DNA of 64,000 bases from Sodiomyces alkalinus F11 (GCF_003711515.1 NW_021167087.1:1023246-1087245); one strand, 5' to 3'. Shown: positions 1 through 11,234, numbered from the stretch's first letter. Numbers and translations are program-made. The notes: generated by a model from the letters alone, not told the origin.

Positions 1-375
1 GAGAGTTGAAGCTTCTGTAGGGCATATGGGACGTTATGGAGGGGTAGGTTCGAGTGGATTTCGACTTGAGATGGCACAGAGGAATACAATGTTGGCGTTT
101 TCATTGTCGCGACAGGTCCAGACTCGATAAGATACCTAGATAGAAATGTTGCGATAAGATATGAATTGGAGCGGTGGGAAAGGGCAGAATCGCGATAAGA
201 GATAACGGTCCCAAAAATTTCTGGAGCTCCCAGATTGGCACGAAATACGTACAGCAATACCAACCGCGGGAGCTCAACCCCCCGCCTCACATCATTGCTT
301 CGAGGGCGACACTCACCACTGCAATTCTTGACCAGTTCATGGCGTAAAGATCATTGTCCGACAGACTCCTGAGAC
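1..375. promoter_or_regulatory. Upstream region of the DBP6-like gene
   Basis: No gene is visible here; the region is the promoter and leader of the helicase starting at 376. It holds three GATAAG hexamers within 75 bp (126-131, 153-158, 194-199), each preceded by C, and a related GATAAC at 201-206. GATAAG matches the HGATAR core bound by fungal GATA factors. Function is inferred from the motif alone. Confidence 0.4.
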
Positions 376-3141
376 ATGTACAACCGCTATATCCCGCCGT
401 CTCGGCCGAGGCAGCCGCCTCCGCCCGCGGCGCAGGACCCCCCTCCACAGGCCAATCCACCGAGTCAACCCGAGCAGACCAATGTTGTCGACCCTCTCGC
501 ACCAGTCTCCTACGCCCGGTATATTCCTCCACGGAAAGCAAAGGCCGTGGTAGAGCCCTCAGCCCAGACAGGTGACCATGTGCCGACTGAATCACCTTCC
601 CCAAAGAAGCGCAAACATGCGACAACCGCCCCTAGCCATGATTCGAGCCCTGCGCCGATGCCCAAGAAGTCGAAAAAGTCAGACGATGTGGTTCTGAGAG
701 GCGACTCGGATATCCCAGAATCACCAAAGAAGGACAGAAAGAAAACCAAGAAGAAGAAGGACAAGAGGGCCAAAGAGGATGACGCGGATCCTGCTGTACC
801 AGAGTCCGCTCTTCCCGACGCGCCGCCTGCCTCAAGCACTGTGACGAGTGGCGATACGGCGAGCATTTCAAGTCATACCTTGACGCCAGACGATCTCGGT
901 GATTCAAATAGGGAGAAGAAGTCTGCCGACAAAGACGAGGAGGACTTTAGGCAAACCGAGAAACAAGACAAATCTAAAAAGCCAAAAAAAGAGAAGAAGA
1001 AAAAGAAGAAACCTTCAGAGGTCGAAGAGGAGGAAGCCGACGAGGATGATGCAACCTCCCGCCATGCTGCTATATTGGCCAAGAAAGCAAAGTCCTTGGC
1101 CACTGCACCAGAGCTAAGGTCACATACCGACACCGCTGGACCCATCGAGCCAGAGGCACAGCCGAAGCCAGATGACCTCGGAAAGCACGGCCTAGAGCCG
1201 CTTCCCCAGCCCAAGCCCGTGGAGGCCGACACCTCGAAGCCGACCTACGATATCCTCCCTTCGTGGCTGGCAGAGCCCATCCGTGTCGGGCCCGATACGA
1301 GGACCCCCTTCCGCGACATCGGGATCCACGCCAGGGCAGCCAAGTTCCTCGAATCCAAAGGATTCAAAGACGCCTTTGCCGTCCAAACCGCCGCCATCCC
1401 TCTCCTCCTCCCGTCCTGCAAGCACCGTCAAGGCGACCTCCTCGTCGCGGCCGCCACCGGTTCCGGCAAAACCCTGGCCTACGCGCTGCCCATCGTCCGG
1501 GACATCAGCCAAGGCATGGTGACGCGGCTCCGAGCCCTGGTGGTCCTCCCCACGCGAGAACTGGTCAGCCAGGCCCACGAGGTCTTCAAGCTGTGTGCGG
1601 GTGCATTCGACGGGCGGGGGGAGAAGCGCGTGCGCATCGGCATCTCGGTCGGCAGCCACCAGCTCAGGCAGGAACAAGCAAGCTTGGTCGAGAAGACGGA
1701 GCGGTACGACCCGGAAGCGTACCAAGACGCATTACGACGCGATCGCGAGGCCTGGAAGGTCGTTGATGACGATGATGACGATGATGACGATGATGATGCT
1801 GCTGCTGCTGCCGACCCGGAAGCAGACGACGCGCAGGCGACGACGAATACAACAAAGCCCTTGCTCGGCAACCTGCCCGACCACGTCGTCGAATACAACT
1901 CAAAGGTCGACGTCCTACTCTGCACGCCCGGACGGCTTGTGGACCACATCCGCCACACCCCCGGCTTCACTCTCCACTACGTCCGCTGGCTCGTGGTCGA
2001 CGAGGCCGACAAGCTCCTCGCCCAGAGCTTCCAGGGCTGGCTCGACGTCGTGATGCCCAAGCTACGCACGGACAACGTTTTCAGCGCCCGCGACTTCCCA
2101 GACTCCAACCTGACGGGCGTCCGGAAACTGGTCCTCAGCGCCACCCTCACCCGCGACCTGAGTCTCCTGGGCGGGCTGCAGCTCCGGCGGCCGCAGCTCA
2201 TCGTCCTCGAGGGGGCGGACGCCGACGGTCGGAAGCCGCAGACGGCCGAGCACACGTTGCCTAGCCTGCTGGAAGAGTTTGCGGTCCGCGTGCACGACCC
2301 CAACTTGAAGCCGCTATATCTCCTCGAGCTGCTGCAAGGCGATTATCTTCTGTCGCCGGCCGAGTCGGCCACGTCGTCAGGGTCGAGGGCAGAGGAGGCA
2401 GACGACACCAGCTCGGACGAAGAATCCGACACATCTTCGTCAGCTTCTTCTTCGTCGACTTCTTCTTCTTCTTCATCATCGTCATCCTCCTCTTCATCTT
2501 CCACGTCCTCCTCGGAATCCGCCACCGCCGCAGCAGAGCCCCCACTCCAAAAGACGGTCCTCATCTTCACGAAATCCAACGAAGCCGCGCTCCGCCTCTC
2601 CCGCCTCCTGCTCCTCCTGCAACCCGCCTGGGAAGGCCAGACGGCGACATTGACGTCGACGCAGAAGACCTCCCACCGACGCCGCATCCTCGCCTCGTTC
2701 GCCGCGGGGGGGTCCACCCGGCTCCTCGTCGCATCCGACCTCGTGGCGCGCGGTATAGACCTCCCCACCCTCGACAACGTGGTCAACTACGACCTCCCCG
2801 CGGGTCCTGCGGCGTACGTGCACCGCGTGGGCCGTACTGCGCGGGCCGGACGCCGCGGGCGGGCCTTCTCCCTCGTCGAAGCGCGGGAGAGCGGATGGTT
2901 TTGGGGCGCGGTGGCCAAGTGGGAGGGTATACGGCGGAGTCGGCCCGTGGCGAGGTTGATGATTGGTGTTAGGCCTCGTGCCGAGGATGATGGTGGGGAG
3001 AGAGTGGGAGGAGAGGAGGACAAGGAGAAGGAGAAGGACGCGCCTGAGCCGGCACGTTTTGAGGAGGACAAGATGGCGGCTTATGAGAGGGCTTTGGAGG
3101 AGTTGGGACGGGAAGCTGGTCGAGTGAAGAAGAGGTCATAG
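376..3141 (+). CDS. DBP6: DEAD-box ATP-dependent RNA helicase, DBP6/DDX51 family
   Basis: An intronless frame of 921 codons. The helicase core is complete: Walker A AATGSGKT at residues 359-366, PTRELVSQ (motif Ia), TPGRLVDHI (Ib), DEAD at 542-545, SAT at 588-590, a second RecA domain with ARGIDLP (V) and [11 protein letters not shown] from 816 (VI). Yeast Dbp6 is a nucleolar helicase needed for early 60S ribosomal subunit assembly; the family is inferred from the motif spellings and from the Lys-rich, acidic N-terminal third with KKKK nuclear-type clusters. The N terminus carries the pentapeptide RYIPP twice, at residues 4-8 and near 50. Two low-complexity inserts sit inside the catalytic region: an Asp run near 457-467 and a long Ser-rich run near 675-715. 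The protein is longer than yeast Dbp6 (about 630 residues), mainly because of the N terminus and these inserts. The start at 376 is the first ATG and precedes the RYIPP motif. Confidence 0.88.
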   Translation: MYNRYIPPSRPRQPPPPAAQDPPPQANPPSQPEQTNVVDPLAPVSYARYIPPRKAKAVVEPSAQTGDHVPTESPSPKKRKHATTAPSHDSSPAPMPKKSKKSDDVVLRGDSDIPESPKKDRKKTKKKKDKRAKEDDADPAVPESALPDAPPASSTVTSGDTASISSHTLTPDDLGDSNREKKSADKDEEDFRQTEKQDKSKKPKKEKKKKKKPSEVEEEEADEDDATSRHAAILAKKAKSLATAPELRSHTDTAGPIEPEAQPKPDDLGKHGLEPLPQPKPVEADTSKPTYDILPSWLAEPIRVGPDTRTPFRDIGIHARAAKFLESKGFKDAFAVQTAAIPLLLPSCKHRQGDLLVAAATGSGKTLAYALPIVRDISQGMVTRLRALVVLPTRELVSQAHEVFKLCAGAFDGRGEKRVRIGISVGSHQLRQEQASLVEKTERYDPEAYQDALRRDREAWKVVDDDDDDDDDDDAAAAADPEADDAQATTNTTKPLLGNLPDHVVEYNSKVDVLLCTPGRLVDHIRHTPGFTLHYVRWLVVDEADKLLAQSFQGWLDVVMPKLRTDNVFSARDFPDSNLTGVRKLVLSATLTRDLSLLGGLQLRRPQLIVLEGADADGRKPQTAEHTLPSLLEEFAVRVHDPNLKPLYLLELLQGDYLLSPAESATSSGSRAEEADDTSSDEESDTSSSASSSSTSSSSSSSSSSSSSSTSSSESATAAAEPPLQKTVLIFTKSNEAALRLSRLLLLLQPAWEGQTATLTSTQKTSHRRRILASFAAGGSTRLLVASDLVARGIDLPTLDNVVNYDLPAGPAAYVHRVGRTARAGRRGRAFSLVEARESGWFWGAVAKWEGIRRSRPVARLMIGVRPRAEDDGGERVGGEEDKEKEKDAPEPARFEEDKMAAYERALEELGREAGRVKKRS

Positions 3142-3301
3142 ACGCAGCTGTAGATGAATGTTTATCTGGGGTAAGAGCATGGAGAGGAGAAGAGGAGAAG
3201 AGAATCAAAGGATTGTAAAAAGGGAAAAAAAGGAAAAAGAAAAGAAAAAGAAAAAGAAAAAGGGGCCGGGGGGGGGGGGGGGGGGAGAAAAAAAAGCAAA
3301 A

Positions 3302-3449
3302 GGTTCCGGGCGCGGTTCGAACCGTGCCCGTCCTTCACGCCCACCTTTGGTGCGCGCCCTACAGGATCTAGAGGTATGCCATCTCGGGTATTTGTTTAAT
3401 CCAAAGCCTCTCCCACTGCACCATCCCACCTCAGGGGGGGACGGGAACC
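3302..3449 (-). ncRNA. Possible Pol III transcribed RNA or tRNA-derived relic
   Basis: Reading the minus strand, the segment begins GGTTCC and ends GGAACC. It contains TGGTGCAGTGGG (3412-3423), resembling a tRNA A box, and the palindrome GGTTCGAACC (3314-3323), resembling a B box, and is followed directly by TTTT (3301-3298). The A and B boxes are about 90 bp apart, and no cloverleaf with a standard acceptor stem could be drawn because the A box lies too far from the paired end. It may be a degraded tRNA, a SINE-like fragment or chance. Confidence 0.2.
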
Positions 3450-4399
3450 TAGGTGGTGAAAGGGAATGAGTTCGGGGGGGTTATAAAGCTTTGTGGCGTT
3501 CGTGTTGGGATGTAGTTGAAGCCAGAGGGAAGGTGCTACCCTGCATACCTTCCCTTCCCTTCGAGAGACAGGTAAGGGGTACGGGGATACGTCACAGCCA
3601 CAGCTGCTCCTGCCATATACCTAGCTTCAGAAACAGAAATAGGAACAGTCACAGCAAGATAGACCACGTGAGGCTGGGGGCAACAGGCAGGAATATAAGG
3701 TACCTTAGTGTGTATTATTAGTTGGCAATAGCCTCTACTATGATCATGATATCTGTGTGCAGTAACTTCCACAAACACTCATCCTCCCTTATCCCCCGAA
3801 CGTCAAGCCAGGTTGAATATAAAGCGAGGGAATGGTTCAGCAAAATCATCCCTCCATTCCTCCATCCCTCCATCCCATCCACCTTACCAATCCGTCCTCC
3901 CTTTCTAGTTGAATGCTCGAGTTGTTCCCCAGGACTTGAATGTTCCGGAAACCGGCAAGCGAAGAGGATCCAGTACTCCAGCCGGCGTAAAACCATTTCC
4001 TGGAAAATCCTCATGCTCAGCCGCGGAGAATTAATGTAGATCCGAGACAGCATGTCGTGTCGAGAGGTGCAAAGTGCTGAGAACTGCCTCCGAACGCCCC
4101 TCCCCCCTTCCACGTAAGGTAAAAATGCAGATATGTAGCGAAGCGAGTGCGAATCCACTGCAGGGCATAGAGGTCCAGCTCTCGGGCCAGGAATGGGCGA
4201 CATGGTTGCAGTCCAAGTCGCTACTGGAGGGCGCGTGGCGTTCCTGGGATTGGCCGTGTCGTAAGTGTGTAGAGAATGTAGAGAGCTGAACCATGGATGC
4301 CGCCGAAGCAATTATAGAAGAAATAAAAAGGATGTGATGAATAAATATCGGGTATCAGCGAAAGTCGAGGGCACACCGCGTTAAAAAAAAATTGGTTCG

Positions 4400-4494
4400 N
4401 NNNNNNNNNNNNNNNNNNNNNNNNNNNNNNNNNNNNNNNNNNNNNNNNNNNNNNNNNNNNNNNNNNNNNNNNNNNNNNNNNNNNNNNNNNNNNN
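4400..4494. other. Assembly gap (95 N)
   Basis: An uninterrupted run of N, flanked on the left by a short A run and on the right by unique sequence. True length is unknown. Confidence 0.99.
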
Positions 4495-4779
4495 GATCTC
4501 AGAGGCAGGGTTGGATTCATTCGTTGATTTGTTCGATCATGCATTGTCGCGGTCGCCGTCTGGTGAAGCGGGGAGAGGGAAAAAGTCAGCGTGTCTGGTT
4601 TCCAAGCCGGGTCTCTCTCTGAAAATACGAAGGGATAGCTTTGTTGTTCGATGGAGAACATGAGACGTGAGAGGACAAAACACATGATGGACGATGACGG
4701 GAAAAGGTGGACGAGATACAGGAGCGCGTAGGAGCAAAGAGGCAAGTGATCGCGTGGTACGGGTGCACGGCTCAACGAT

Positions 4780-5620
4780 TCAACGCGTCAACGGCTCGGA
4801 GGGTGGAATGACAGGGCAAAGGGGGAAATGATCGTCAAGGTCGTCCTTGCCGACAAAATGGTATTCACCTTCGCTGGCGGTGGGAGTGGGTGGCATGTTG
4901 GCCGAGGACGGAGCGGGAGGCTGGTTTTGACGCGCCGTACCTGGACGTGATCTCGGCTTGTCCGCGGGGACGGAGGAGTCATCTTTCGGGGGCGGCGGGG
5001 GTGGTTGGGCCTGGGCTCCATCGTTGGCCCGGTTGGCGGTCGGGTCGGCGTCGGCGGTCGGCAGGGCTGGACGAGGGTGGCCGATGATGGAGCCGCGCTT
5101 CAGTCTCTGCTCCATCTCGCGGATGCGGCGTTCGAGGGCCTCGAGTTCGGTCTCTTGCGATTTGACATTTTTCTTCCTGGGTGAGGGGGGAGGGGAGAGT
5201 TAACGGGCGGTGGACGAGCGATGAGATAAAGAAGGACAGAAAAACAAATTGAACCAGTAGCATAAGAAATCAAAGACAAGCAGAGGAAGAAAAAAAAGGA
5301 AGAAAAAAGAAACGAAAAAACAAGGCCGTGTTGGACCGTAGAGGGACATGGAGGGATTCGTTCATATCGAGCATACGCACCTTTCGCCGAGCCTCTCGTC
5401 GAGATCATTGACACTGTTCTCGATGCGGAAAATATCCCCGAGCTCCTGGGAAAAAGACCGAGCGAGGGTTCTAAAGGACGGGAAATATCGAGTCAGTGGA
5501 CGTGTATCTCATGCCGAACGGGTTCGAATGCTTCATCTCCTGCGGGACGTACGATTGGGGACGACGGCCGTTGGGCTGCCAGTCGCGATCAAGTTCCTCG
5601 TCGGTCATGTTCTGGGACAT
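4780..5620 (-). CDS. Uncharacterised small coiled-coil protein, three exons
   Basis: Minus-strand gene joined from exons 5620-5553, 5470-5381 and 5176-4780 (184 codons plus stop). Intron 1 (5552-5471, 82 bp) has donor GTACGT, branch site CTGAC and acceptor TTTAG. Intron 2 (5380-5177, 204 bp) has donor GTGCGT, a TTAAC branch site and acceptor CCCAG. Both keep the frame. The N terminus starts MSQNMTDEELDRDW; residues about 30-85 form a charged heptad-like segment (IENSVNDLDERLGER, then ELEALERRIREMEQRL) expected to be a coiled coil. The C-terminal half is Pro/Ser-rich and probably disordered, ending in an acidic patch. There is no signal peptide or membrane segment. I do not recognise the family and assign no function. 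A second ATG four codons downstream is an alternative start. Confidence 0.72.
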
Positions 5621-7694
5621 ATTGTCGGGGGAGCTCGAGATGGCTGATGGTACAGGAGGCTATTTTGTTTATTTCGTTTTGTAGGTGAGTTGTTTGAAGA
5701 GGAAGAGCCGCCAGTCGGTGAGATCAAAGAGTGAGGAGAGGAATGATTATTTCGGCACAGACGAGAAAGCTTCGTGCAACGGAGTAAGAATGTTATGTTG
5801 ATTAGAAGGTGGATGTTGATTGAAGGTAGATAGATTGGAGATCGGGGTTGGACGGCGGACGATCGGTTGATAAAAAAGGGGTCACCAAAGGGGAGAAAGG
5901 AAAGGGGAAGGCTTGCAGTGGGGTCCAGGGGGAGGGGGACAGGACAGGACAAAAGGCAGCAGAGCAGTGGAATGAGAATTCCTCGAGATTATTGGAGTCC
6001 TCGAACCCCGGCCTCCAACGTACAGTGATTACACTACAGTGATTGTCACTGGGGACTGGGAGAGCTCGCACCCCACTAGAGGCGATGAATGGCGGGGACG
6101 ATAAATCACCTGGCCGGGCCCCTTGTCGAGTCTTCTGAGTCTTTTGAGACAGATTACGGTCAGTTGAGCCAAGGAGCAGAGTGGTTGGTTGTCCGGACAG
6201 GAGTATGGAGGAGATGTCAGGTCAGGGAGAGAAAGGCATCAACAGGTGATTTCTGGCATGCGGATGCCGAATATCCATGAGGTTATTCTGCTTTCGATTC
6301 GGACTTTAGCCCTCGTGATAATGATTTGATTGCTTGCGTTGGCTTTGCTTCCCTTGGCCGGGTCGAATTCGAATGCAGCCATGTCTTAATTACCCGCCGC
6401 CAATAGCCACCTAACCAAACGAACCTAACGGACTTGGACAGGACAGGGGATGCGCAAGCGGATCTACGCCTCACCATTCGTTATTCGTTATTACCGCTAA
6501 TTAATCATCCTCATGTAGATCTCCCCACAGCATCGGGATGGAGGATTAATTAGCACTAGCCACCGCTATCCACTTTATGCAATCTCGTCCTCGGCCTTGG
6601 CGCGGCTGAGATTTGATCCCCAAAAGAAAGAAACAAGAACAAGAACAAGAACAAGAAGAAGAAGAAGAAGAAGAAGAAGAAGAAGAAGAAGAAGAAGCTT
6701 GATCGAATCGAAAAAGACGCAGCGGCGCATCACGAGATCATCAGCACATGTCCATCGAGAATGCCGGTCAGGGGGTTATACGGTCCAGAATAGAGTCACC
6801 CATCTCAAAATTATCACGAGGGCTTTTCTCGTTGACATGACAGTGGAACGTGCCATTGTCATAGGTATCCATCCCGTCTGTGGAAAAGGGAGGCTTGCTG
6901 CTATCCATAATATGACAATAAGAGATATTTTTCATTGCATAATGTGACATTCTCATGTACCGGGCTCGGCGTCTCGGCTTCCTTTTTTTCCGCTTTCGCC
7001 AGGACGAACCCCAGGGAGGGAAAGCCTTCACTTTCACTGTTCATTCCTTCTTCCCTCTCTCGAGCTCTACTCGTTAATTACTTCGTACAACAACACCTCG
7101 ACAACACCTCGCCCTTCCCCGTCTCAGCCACCTCAGCTCCGCGATCCATCGAACTCACCTAGGTCCGAACCTACCGCAGCCTGTGCACGAAATATCTGGT
7201 CATTTCGTATTGTCTTGCCCATTGTCGACCGCCAACCCATCGACGATTCTCCCGAATAGCCTCAATTGATCGATCGACGCTTCAACATCCCAGCAAAAGT
7301 CCAAAGAAGCCATCGACGTCCTTTCCATCCACTTGTTGGGATCCATTGCGCAACAAAATCACAGAGTAGATGCGTCTCTATTATTTGCGGTAGGTGGCTC
7401 CATTCCCTCATCAAAGGAGGTACCCCGACCCTGGCCTCTTGTCTTCTGCTCCCAGGCCGAGGCCGCCTGCGATGCTATATTCCCCACAACAACTTTCCAC
7501 CAGAACCCACTGCTGCAGCGGGGATCGACCTCCCACAATCTCTCATCCTTATTCCTTCCCTCCGCTCCCCCTTCCGTACAGTCGTCCACCTAGTTCTAAC
7601 CCGTCCTCGCCGCCCTCACAAGACCGTGGCGCCCATCCATCTCCTCCCGAGGCCCGGCGGCCCTTTCGAGCGCTGGCGCAAACGATTCTGGGGC
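5621..7694. other. Divergent intergenic region and 5' leader
   Basis: Promoters of the minus-strand coiled-coil gene and the plus-strand bromodomain gene lie here. The bromodomain frame is open upstream from 7266, but codons 7266-7694 have no conserved character and are read as 5' leader. A GAA/CAA trinucleotide tract lies at about 6626-6697. No other gene is supported. Confidence 0.6.
6626..6697. repeat. AAC/AAG trinucleotide microsatellite
   Basis: Several AGAACA units pass into an uninterrupted GAA run of about 14 units. It lies in non-coding sequence between two divergent genes. Confidence 0.9.
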
Positions 7695-10600
7695 ATGAAT
7701 TTCGACGCCTACCTTCCCGTCGAATCCTACCTCCTCTTTAGGGTTGTCGCCACTCATGGCGTCGACACCGCCGGTTTCACCGCCGCCTCGCGTGAGCTGA
7801 CCAACAACGACCACGTCAAGTCGGAACCCACGTACGACCCTACCCGCCTCACCCCGGACGCCCTCCGCGAACTATTCATCTACCACATTCGGGAAGAGTA
7901 TGCCGACCTCACCTGTCCCGCCGGGAGACCCCCTCCTCCCCAGCTGCCGCCCATCCCGCACCGCGAGTTGATCCTCGATAACTTCCACAAGATCATCGCC
8001 CTCGTCGACAGGCTCTGGGAAAGATACCGATCTGGAATTCTTGCCTCCATTCACCAAGATGAGCGGAAGTATTTCGACCTTCAAGCAGAAATTGAGCAGT
8101 TAGAAAAGGACGAGCGCCAGGCGCTGGAACCCAAGGCCGAAGCCGAACTGGTGAAGCAACGAGCAGGACCGGACGCCGCGAAGGAGAAGCAGGTGCCCCT
8201 TCAAGATGGCATACCGTCTACCGAGACTGAACCTGGTCGACCTCCAGCCCAGCCTCCCGTCCAGGCGTCCACGCAGCCTCCAGCTCAACCTCAACCTCAA
8301 CCCCCGTCTCAGGGCCGACCAACGCCATCTCGCATCCAGACACCCGCTCCACCTCAACTTCCGGCACAACCCCAGACAGCCCCGTCCCATGCTGCCGTGA
8401 CCACGCCCCTCTCCACTCCGAGCCCCGTCCCGACGACCGCACCGCCCGTCGCGCCTTCTCCTGCTGAACGTCCTACACACTCACCTGTGCCGACTCCCGT
8501 ACCCGCCGCAACCTCTACACCCGGTAAACCTTCGCCAAAGCCCGCACAACAAACCATCCCCGAGGCGCTGCCCGTCGTCTCATCTGCCGCCTCTTTCCAA
8601 CCGCCGTCTACTGCGCCGCCGACCCAGGTACCCCAGGCTGTTCCGCCGCCTGCCAGGCCTCAACATCTTCCTCTGAAGCCAACCGCCGCGGCGAACGGCT
8701 CCGCATCGAGTCCCGTGCTTCAGCCCCCTGTCGGCGCCGGCCAACCGCCGTCCCGAGGCCTCCAGTCGGCCTCACCCGTGCCGTTGCCCGCCGTATCCCC
8801 GCGACCCGATGCTTCCGGAAAACCGAGGACACCAGGGCCATCGGCGCCGGCGGGGCCACCGCCCTCTGCGCCGACACCTACAACGCTCAAATGGGAGAAG
8901 CCATACCAGCCTCCGGCACCCTCAAATGCTCAGGCCCAGGTCGCAGCTCGCGCTGCAATGGCAACCACCCACCCGGCCAGCAGCGCCCCCGCGACGCCCC
9001 AACCACAGCAGCCGTCGCAATGGTATCCTCAGTCGACTGGTCAACAGCCAGCACAACCTCATCTTCAGCCTCATCTTCAGCCTCAACCTCAGCAGCAGCA
9101 GCAGCAGCAGTCTCAACAGCAGCCTCCTCCACTGCAACCGCAGTCACAAATTCGACCTCCCCCACCTCCTCCTCCTCCGCAAGCACAAGGACAAAGACCC
9201 CCATCACAGCCCCAGCAGCCTGTCCTTGCTCCACCACAGGCGCCCAGTCAGCTAGCGGCACCTGGTCAAGCAGCTCCGACAAAGAGTGCCCCCGATCCCG
9301 GCGCAATTCAACCACCTCAGGTCCGGCCTGCATCCACAACTCCCGTTCCTCGTCCCGTCGTTCCCACCGCAAAAGTCCCAGCCCCTCAAGCTCAAGCTCA
9401 GACGCCCCATGTGCCGACTCCTACCCCCTCCGCTCAGCCACGGCCCATCGCCGCCGCTCCCTCTCCAGCACCGCTTACTCCTACACCTGCCGCAGCACCC
9501 CCAAGGCAAGCTGCGCTGCCGCAATCACAGCAGAAACGCCCACAGCAGCCCATTCTCGCCCCCCAGTATGCACAACAGCAGTTTACCCCTTCCCCCCTGG
9601 CTACCCAGACCCAACAACCTCTTGCCCATCCACAGCGGCCCGATGCGTCAAGACGCCCGAGTTCCCCTTATGTCAATCAACTACCGAGGCCCGCCCTTCC
9701 TCCTCGTCTCGCTTCGCAGCTCGCCAGTTCCTCTTCGCCTTCACAGAACACCCACACCATTTCCGGTCATGCAGCCCCCCAAACTCCGGCATCTGCTCCA
9801 ACGCCGTCCTTTGTTTTGACCGGATCTGGGACTCGGTGGGCCCCCAACTCGACACCATCAACACCGCGGCCACTGGCTCAGGGTGCCGATGTCCCTAGTC
9901 CGGCGTTCGAGTCCCTGAGTCCAGTCCAGGTGCCGGCCAAACTCCCCGCTCCGTCACAGACCCAACCTCGGAGTCAGGTCAGCACGAAGATGGAGGCCCC
10001 CCAACAGAAAGAAACAAAGCCTTCGGCTCGAAGGGGACGGCCGCCACGTAGTGCGCAGAGAGATGGGGTTACGTCAGAGACGCCTTCGCGGATGCCAGCC
10101 TCCATGAGACGCCGCTCGGTGGCCTCTCCCCTGGACGAGCTGTCCATGGACGACCATCATCTGACGCCACACATCAAGGACGAAGTGGTGACGCCGCGGC
10201 GATCAGAAGAGACAGGTGATACGACAGCAGACGAAAGCATGCCGTCGCGGCGGTCAACACGCCCCTTGGCCACCCCGAGTGCGGGTGGTATGCAGTCACG
10301 CATGAGCCAAAAGCGAAAGCGACAATCTTCTTCTGCCGAGTTGTTGCCTCCCGCGCCCCCCTACACCCGACAACCGCAACCCTCCAAGCTCCAACCAGCG
10401 AGCAGGCCGACGCACGTCCTCTGGACGCGCCAGTTCGGGCGGATCAGCAGCTCGGCCCTGGACCAGATCAGCAGCCACCGGTGCGCCAACCAGTTCGCGA
10501 ACCCGATCCGGGAGCGCGACGCGCCGGGGTACAAGAGCCTGATCCTCCAGCCGCAGGACATCAAGTCGATCCGGGCGGCCATGACGCACGGCAATCGCGC

Positions 10601-11234
10601 GGCGACGGAAGCCGCCAAGAACCTCGAGGGCGGCGACCCGGGCACGCCGACCGTGTGGCTGCCCGTCAGCGACGAGCTCCTGCCGCCCAGGTCGATCATC
10701 AACAGCGAGCAGCTGGAGCGGGAGCTCGTGCACATGTTCTCCAACGCCATCATGTATAACCTCGACCCGTACCGCGGCGTGGGGAACTCGTTCCTCAAGT
10801 CGGAGGCCGCGTCGGCGGGCCAGGGGCAGGGGCAGGGGCAGCAGCCGTCGACGTACCGCGTGGACGAGGACGCTGTGGTGCGCGACTCGCGTATTATGTT
10901 TGTCGAGGTGGAGAGGTTGCTCGGTGATTTACGCAACGCGGAGAGGGACCGTAGCGGGTTGCCTCCGTCGGCGAATGGTAGTGCCAGTGGTGGTGGCCAC
11001 GGCAATGGCAATGGCAATGGCAGCGCCGGCTCCAGTGTCGGTGTCGGCGTCGGTGTCGGTGTCGGTGCTGGTGTCGGGGCCAACTTGCGGGCTACCGCCG
11101 CCGCTGCCACCACGCCTACACCGCGGAGACCTAGCACCCCGGCGGGGCAGGTGGTCGACGACGACGTGGATGAGCTGGCGGGCGATGGGGAGGGATCCGT
11201 GCTGAAGAGGAGGCGCATTGGTACACGTGCTTAG
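7695..11234 (+). CDS. Bromodomain protein, probable NuA4 subunit of BRD8/Bdc1 type
   Basis: A single-exon frame giving 1179 residues from the ATG at 7695. That start is preferred because the conserved-looking N-terminal module begins at once (MNFDAYLPVESYLLFRVV) and the upstream codons look like leader. The N-terminal 75 residues and an adjoining coiled coil (about 115-160) resemble the N terminus of BRD8-like proteins. A very long Pro/Gln/Ala-rich disordered region follows (about 175-830), with a polyglutamine tract near 465. A basic RRGRPPR AT-hook-like motif lies near 780. The C-terminal domain (about 905-1100) has FGRISSSALDQI, IREEDAPGYKSLIL-like spacing and ELVHMFSNAIMYN with a later VERLLGDLRNAE helix, as in a bromodomain. 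Such proteins sit in the NuA4 histone acetyltransferase complex. VGVGVG and GNGNG repeats interrupt the last helices. The family call is inference; the bromodomain is the firmer part. Confidence 0.66.
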   Translation: MNFDAYLPVESYLLFRVVATHGVDTAGFTAASRELTNNDHVKSEPTYDPTRLTPDALRELFIYHIREEYADLTCPAGRPPPPQLPPIPHRELILDNFHKIIALVDRLWERYRSGILASIHQDERKYFDLQAEIEQLEKDERQALEPKAEAELVKQRAGPDAAKEKQVPLQDGIPSTETEPGRPPAQPPVQASTQPPAQPQPQPPSQGRPTPSRIQTPAPPQLPAQPQTAPSHAAVTTPLSTPSPVPTTAPPVAPSPAERPTHSPVPTPVPAATSTPGKPSPKPAQQTIPEALPVVSSAASFQPPSTAPPTQVPQAVPPPARPQHLPLKPTAAANGSASSPVLQPPVGAGQPPSRGLQSASPVPLPAVSPRPDASGKPRTPGPSAPAGPPPSAPTPTTLKWEKPYQPPAPSNAQAQVAARAAMATTHPASSAPATPQPQQPSQWYPQSTGQQPAQPHLQPHLQPQPQQQQQQQSQQQPPPLQPQSQIRPPPPPPPPQAQGQRPPSQPQQPVLAPPQAPSQLAAPGQAAPTKSAPDPGAIQPPQVRPASTTPVPRPVVPTAKVPAPQAQAQTPHVPTPTPSAQPRPIAAAPSPAPLTPTPAAAPPRQAALPQSQQKRPQQPILAPQYAQQQFTPSPLATQTQQPLAHPQRPDASRRPSSPYVNQLPRPALPPRLASQLASSSSPSQNTHTISGHAAPQTPASAPTPSFVLTGSGTRWAPNSTPSTPRPLAQGADVPSPAFESLSPVQVPAKLPAPSQTQPRSQVSTKMEAPQQKETKPSARRGRPPRSAQRDGVTSETPSRMPASMRRRSVASPLDELSMDDHHLTPHIKDEVVTPRRSEETGDTTADESMPSRRSTRPLATPSAGGMQSRMSQKRKRQSSSAELLPPAPPYTRQPQPSKLQPASRPTHVLWTRQFGRISSSALDQISSHRCANQFANPIRERDAPGYKSLILQPQDIKSIRAAMTHGNRAATEAAKNLEGGDPGTPTVWLPVSDELLPPRSIINSEQLERELVHMFSNAIMYNLDPYRGVGNSFLKSEAASAGQGQGQGQQPSTYRVDEDAVVRDSRIMFVEVERLLGDLRNAERDRSGLPPSANGSASGGGHGNGNGNGSAGSSVGVGVGVGVGAGVGANLRATAAAATTPTPRRPSTPAGQVVDDDVDELAGDGEGSVLKRRRIGTRA

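Larger units (their letters stand above)
3142..4779. other. Intergenic region with homopolymer runs and an assembly gap
   Basis: No credible ORF is present. From the left it contains a purine-rich AAAAAG tract (3226-3266), an 18-base G run (3268-3285), a 148-bp segment with Pol III-like motifs (3302-3449, listed separately), ordinary sequence, and a run of 95 N at 4400-4494 that marks an assembly gap. It separates the 3' ends of two convergent genes, so mostly 3' UTR and terminators are expected. Confidence 0.7.

Noticed and set aside
8891..9898. 335-codon second plus-strand frame inside the bromodomain gene
   Set aside because: Its Ser/Thr/Arg-rich translation is the shifted reading of the Pro/Gln repeat codons; no domain and no independent start or splice evidence.
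10361..11218. 285-codon minus-strand ORF over the bromodomain
   Set aside because: Antisense shadow of conserved coding sequence, with repeats mirroring the VGVG tract.
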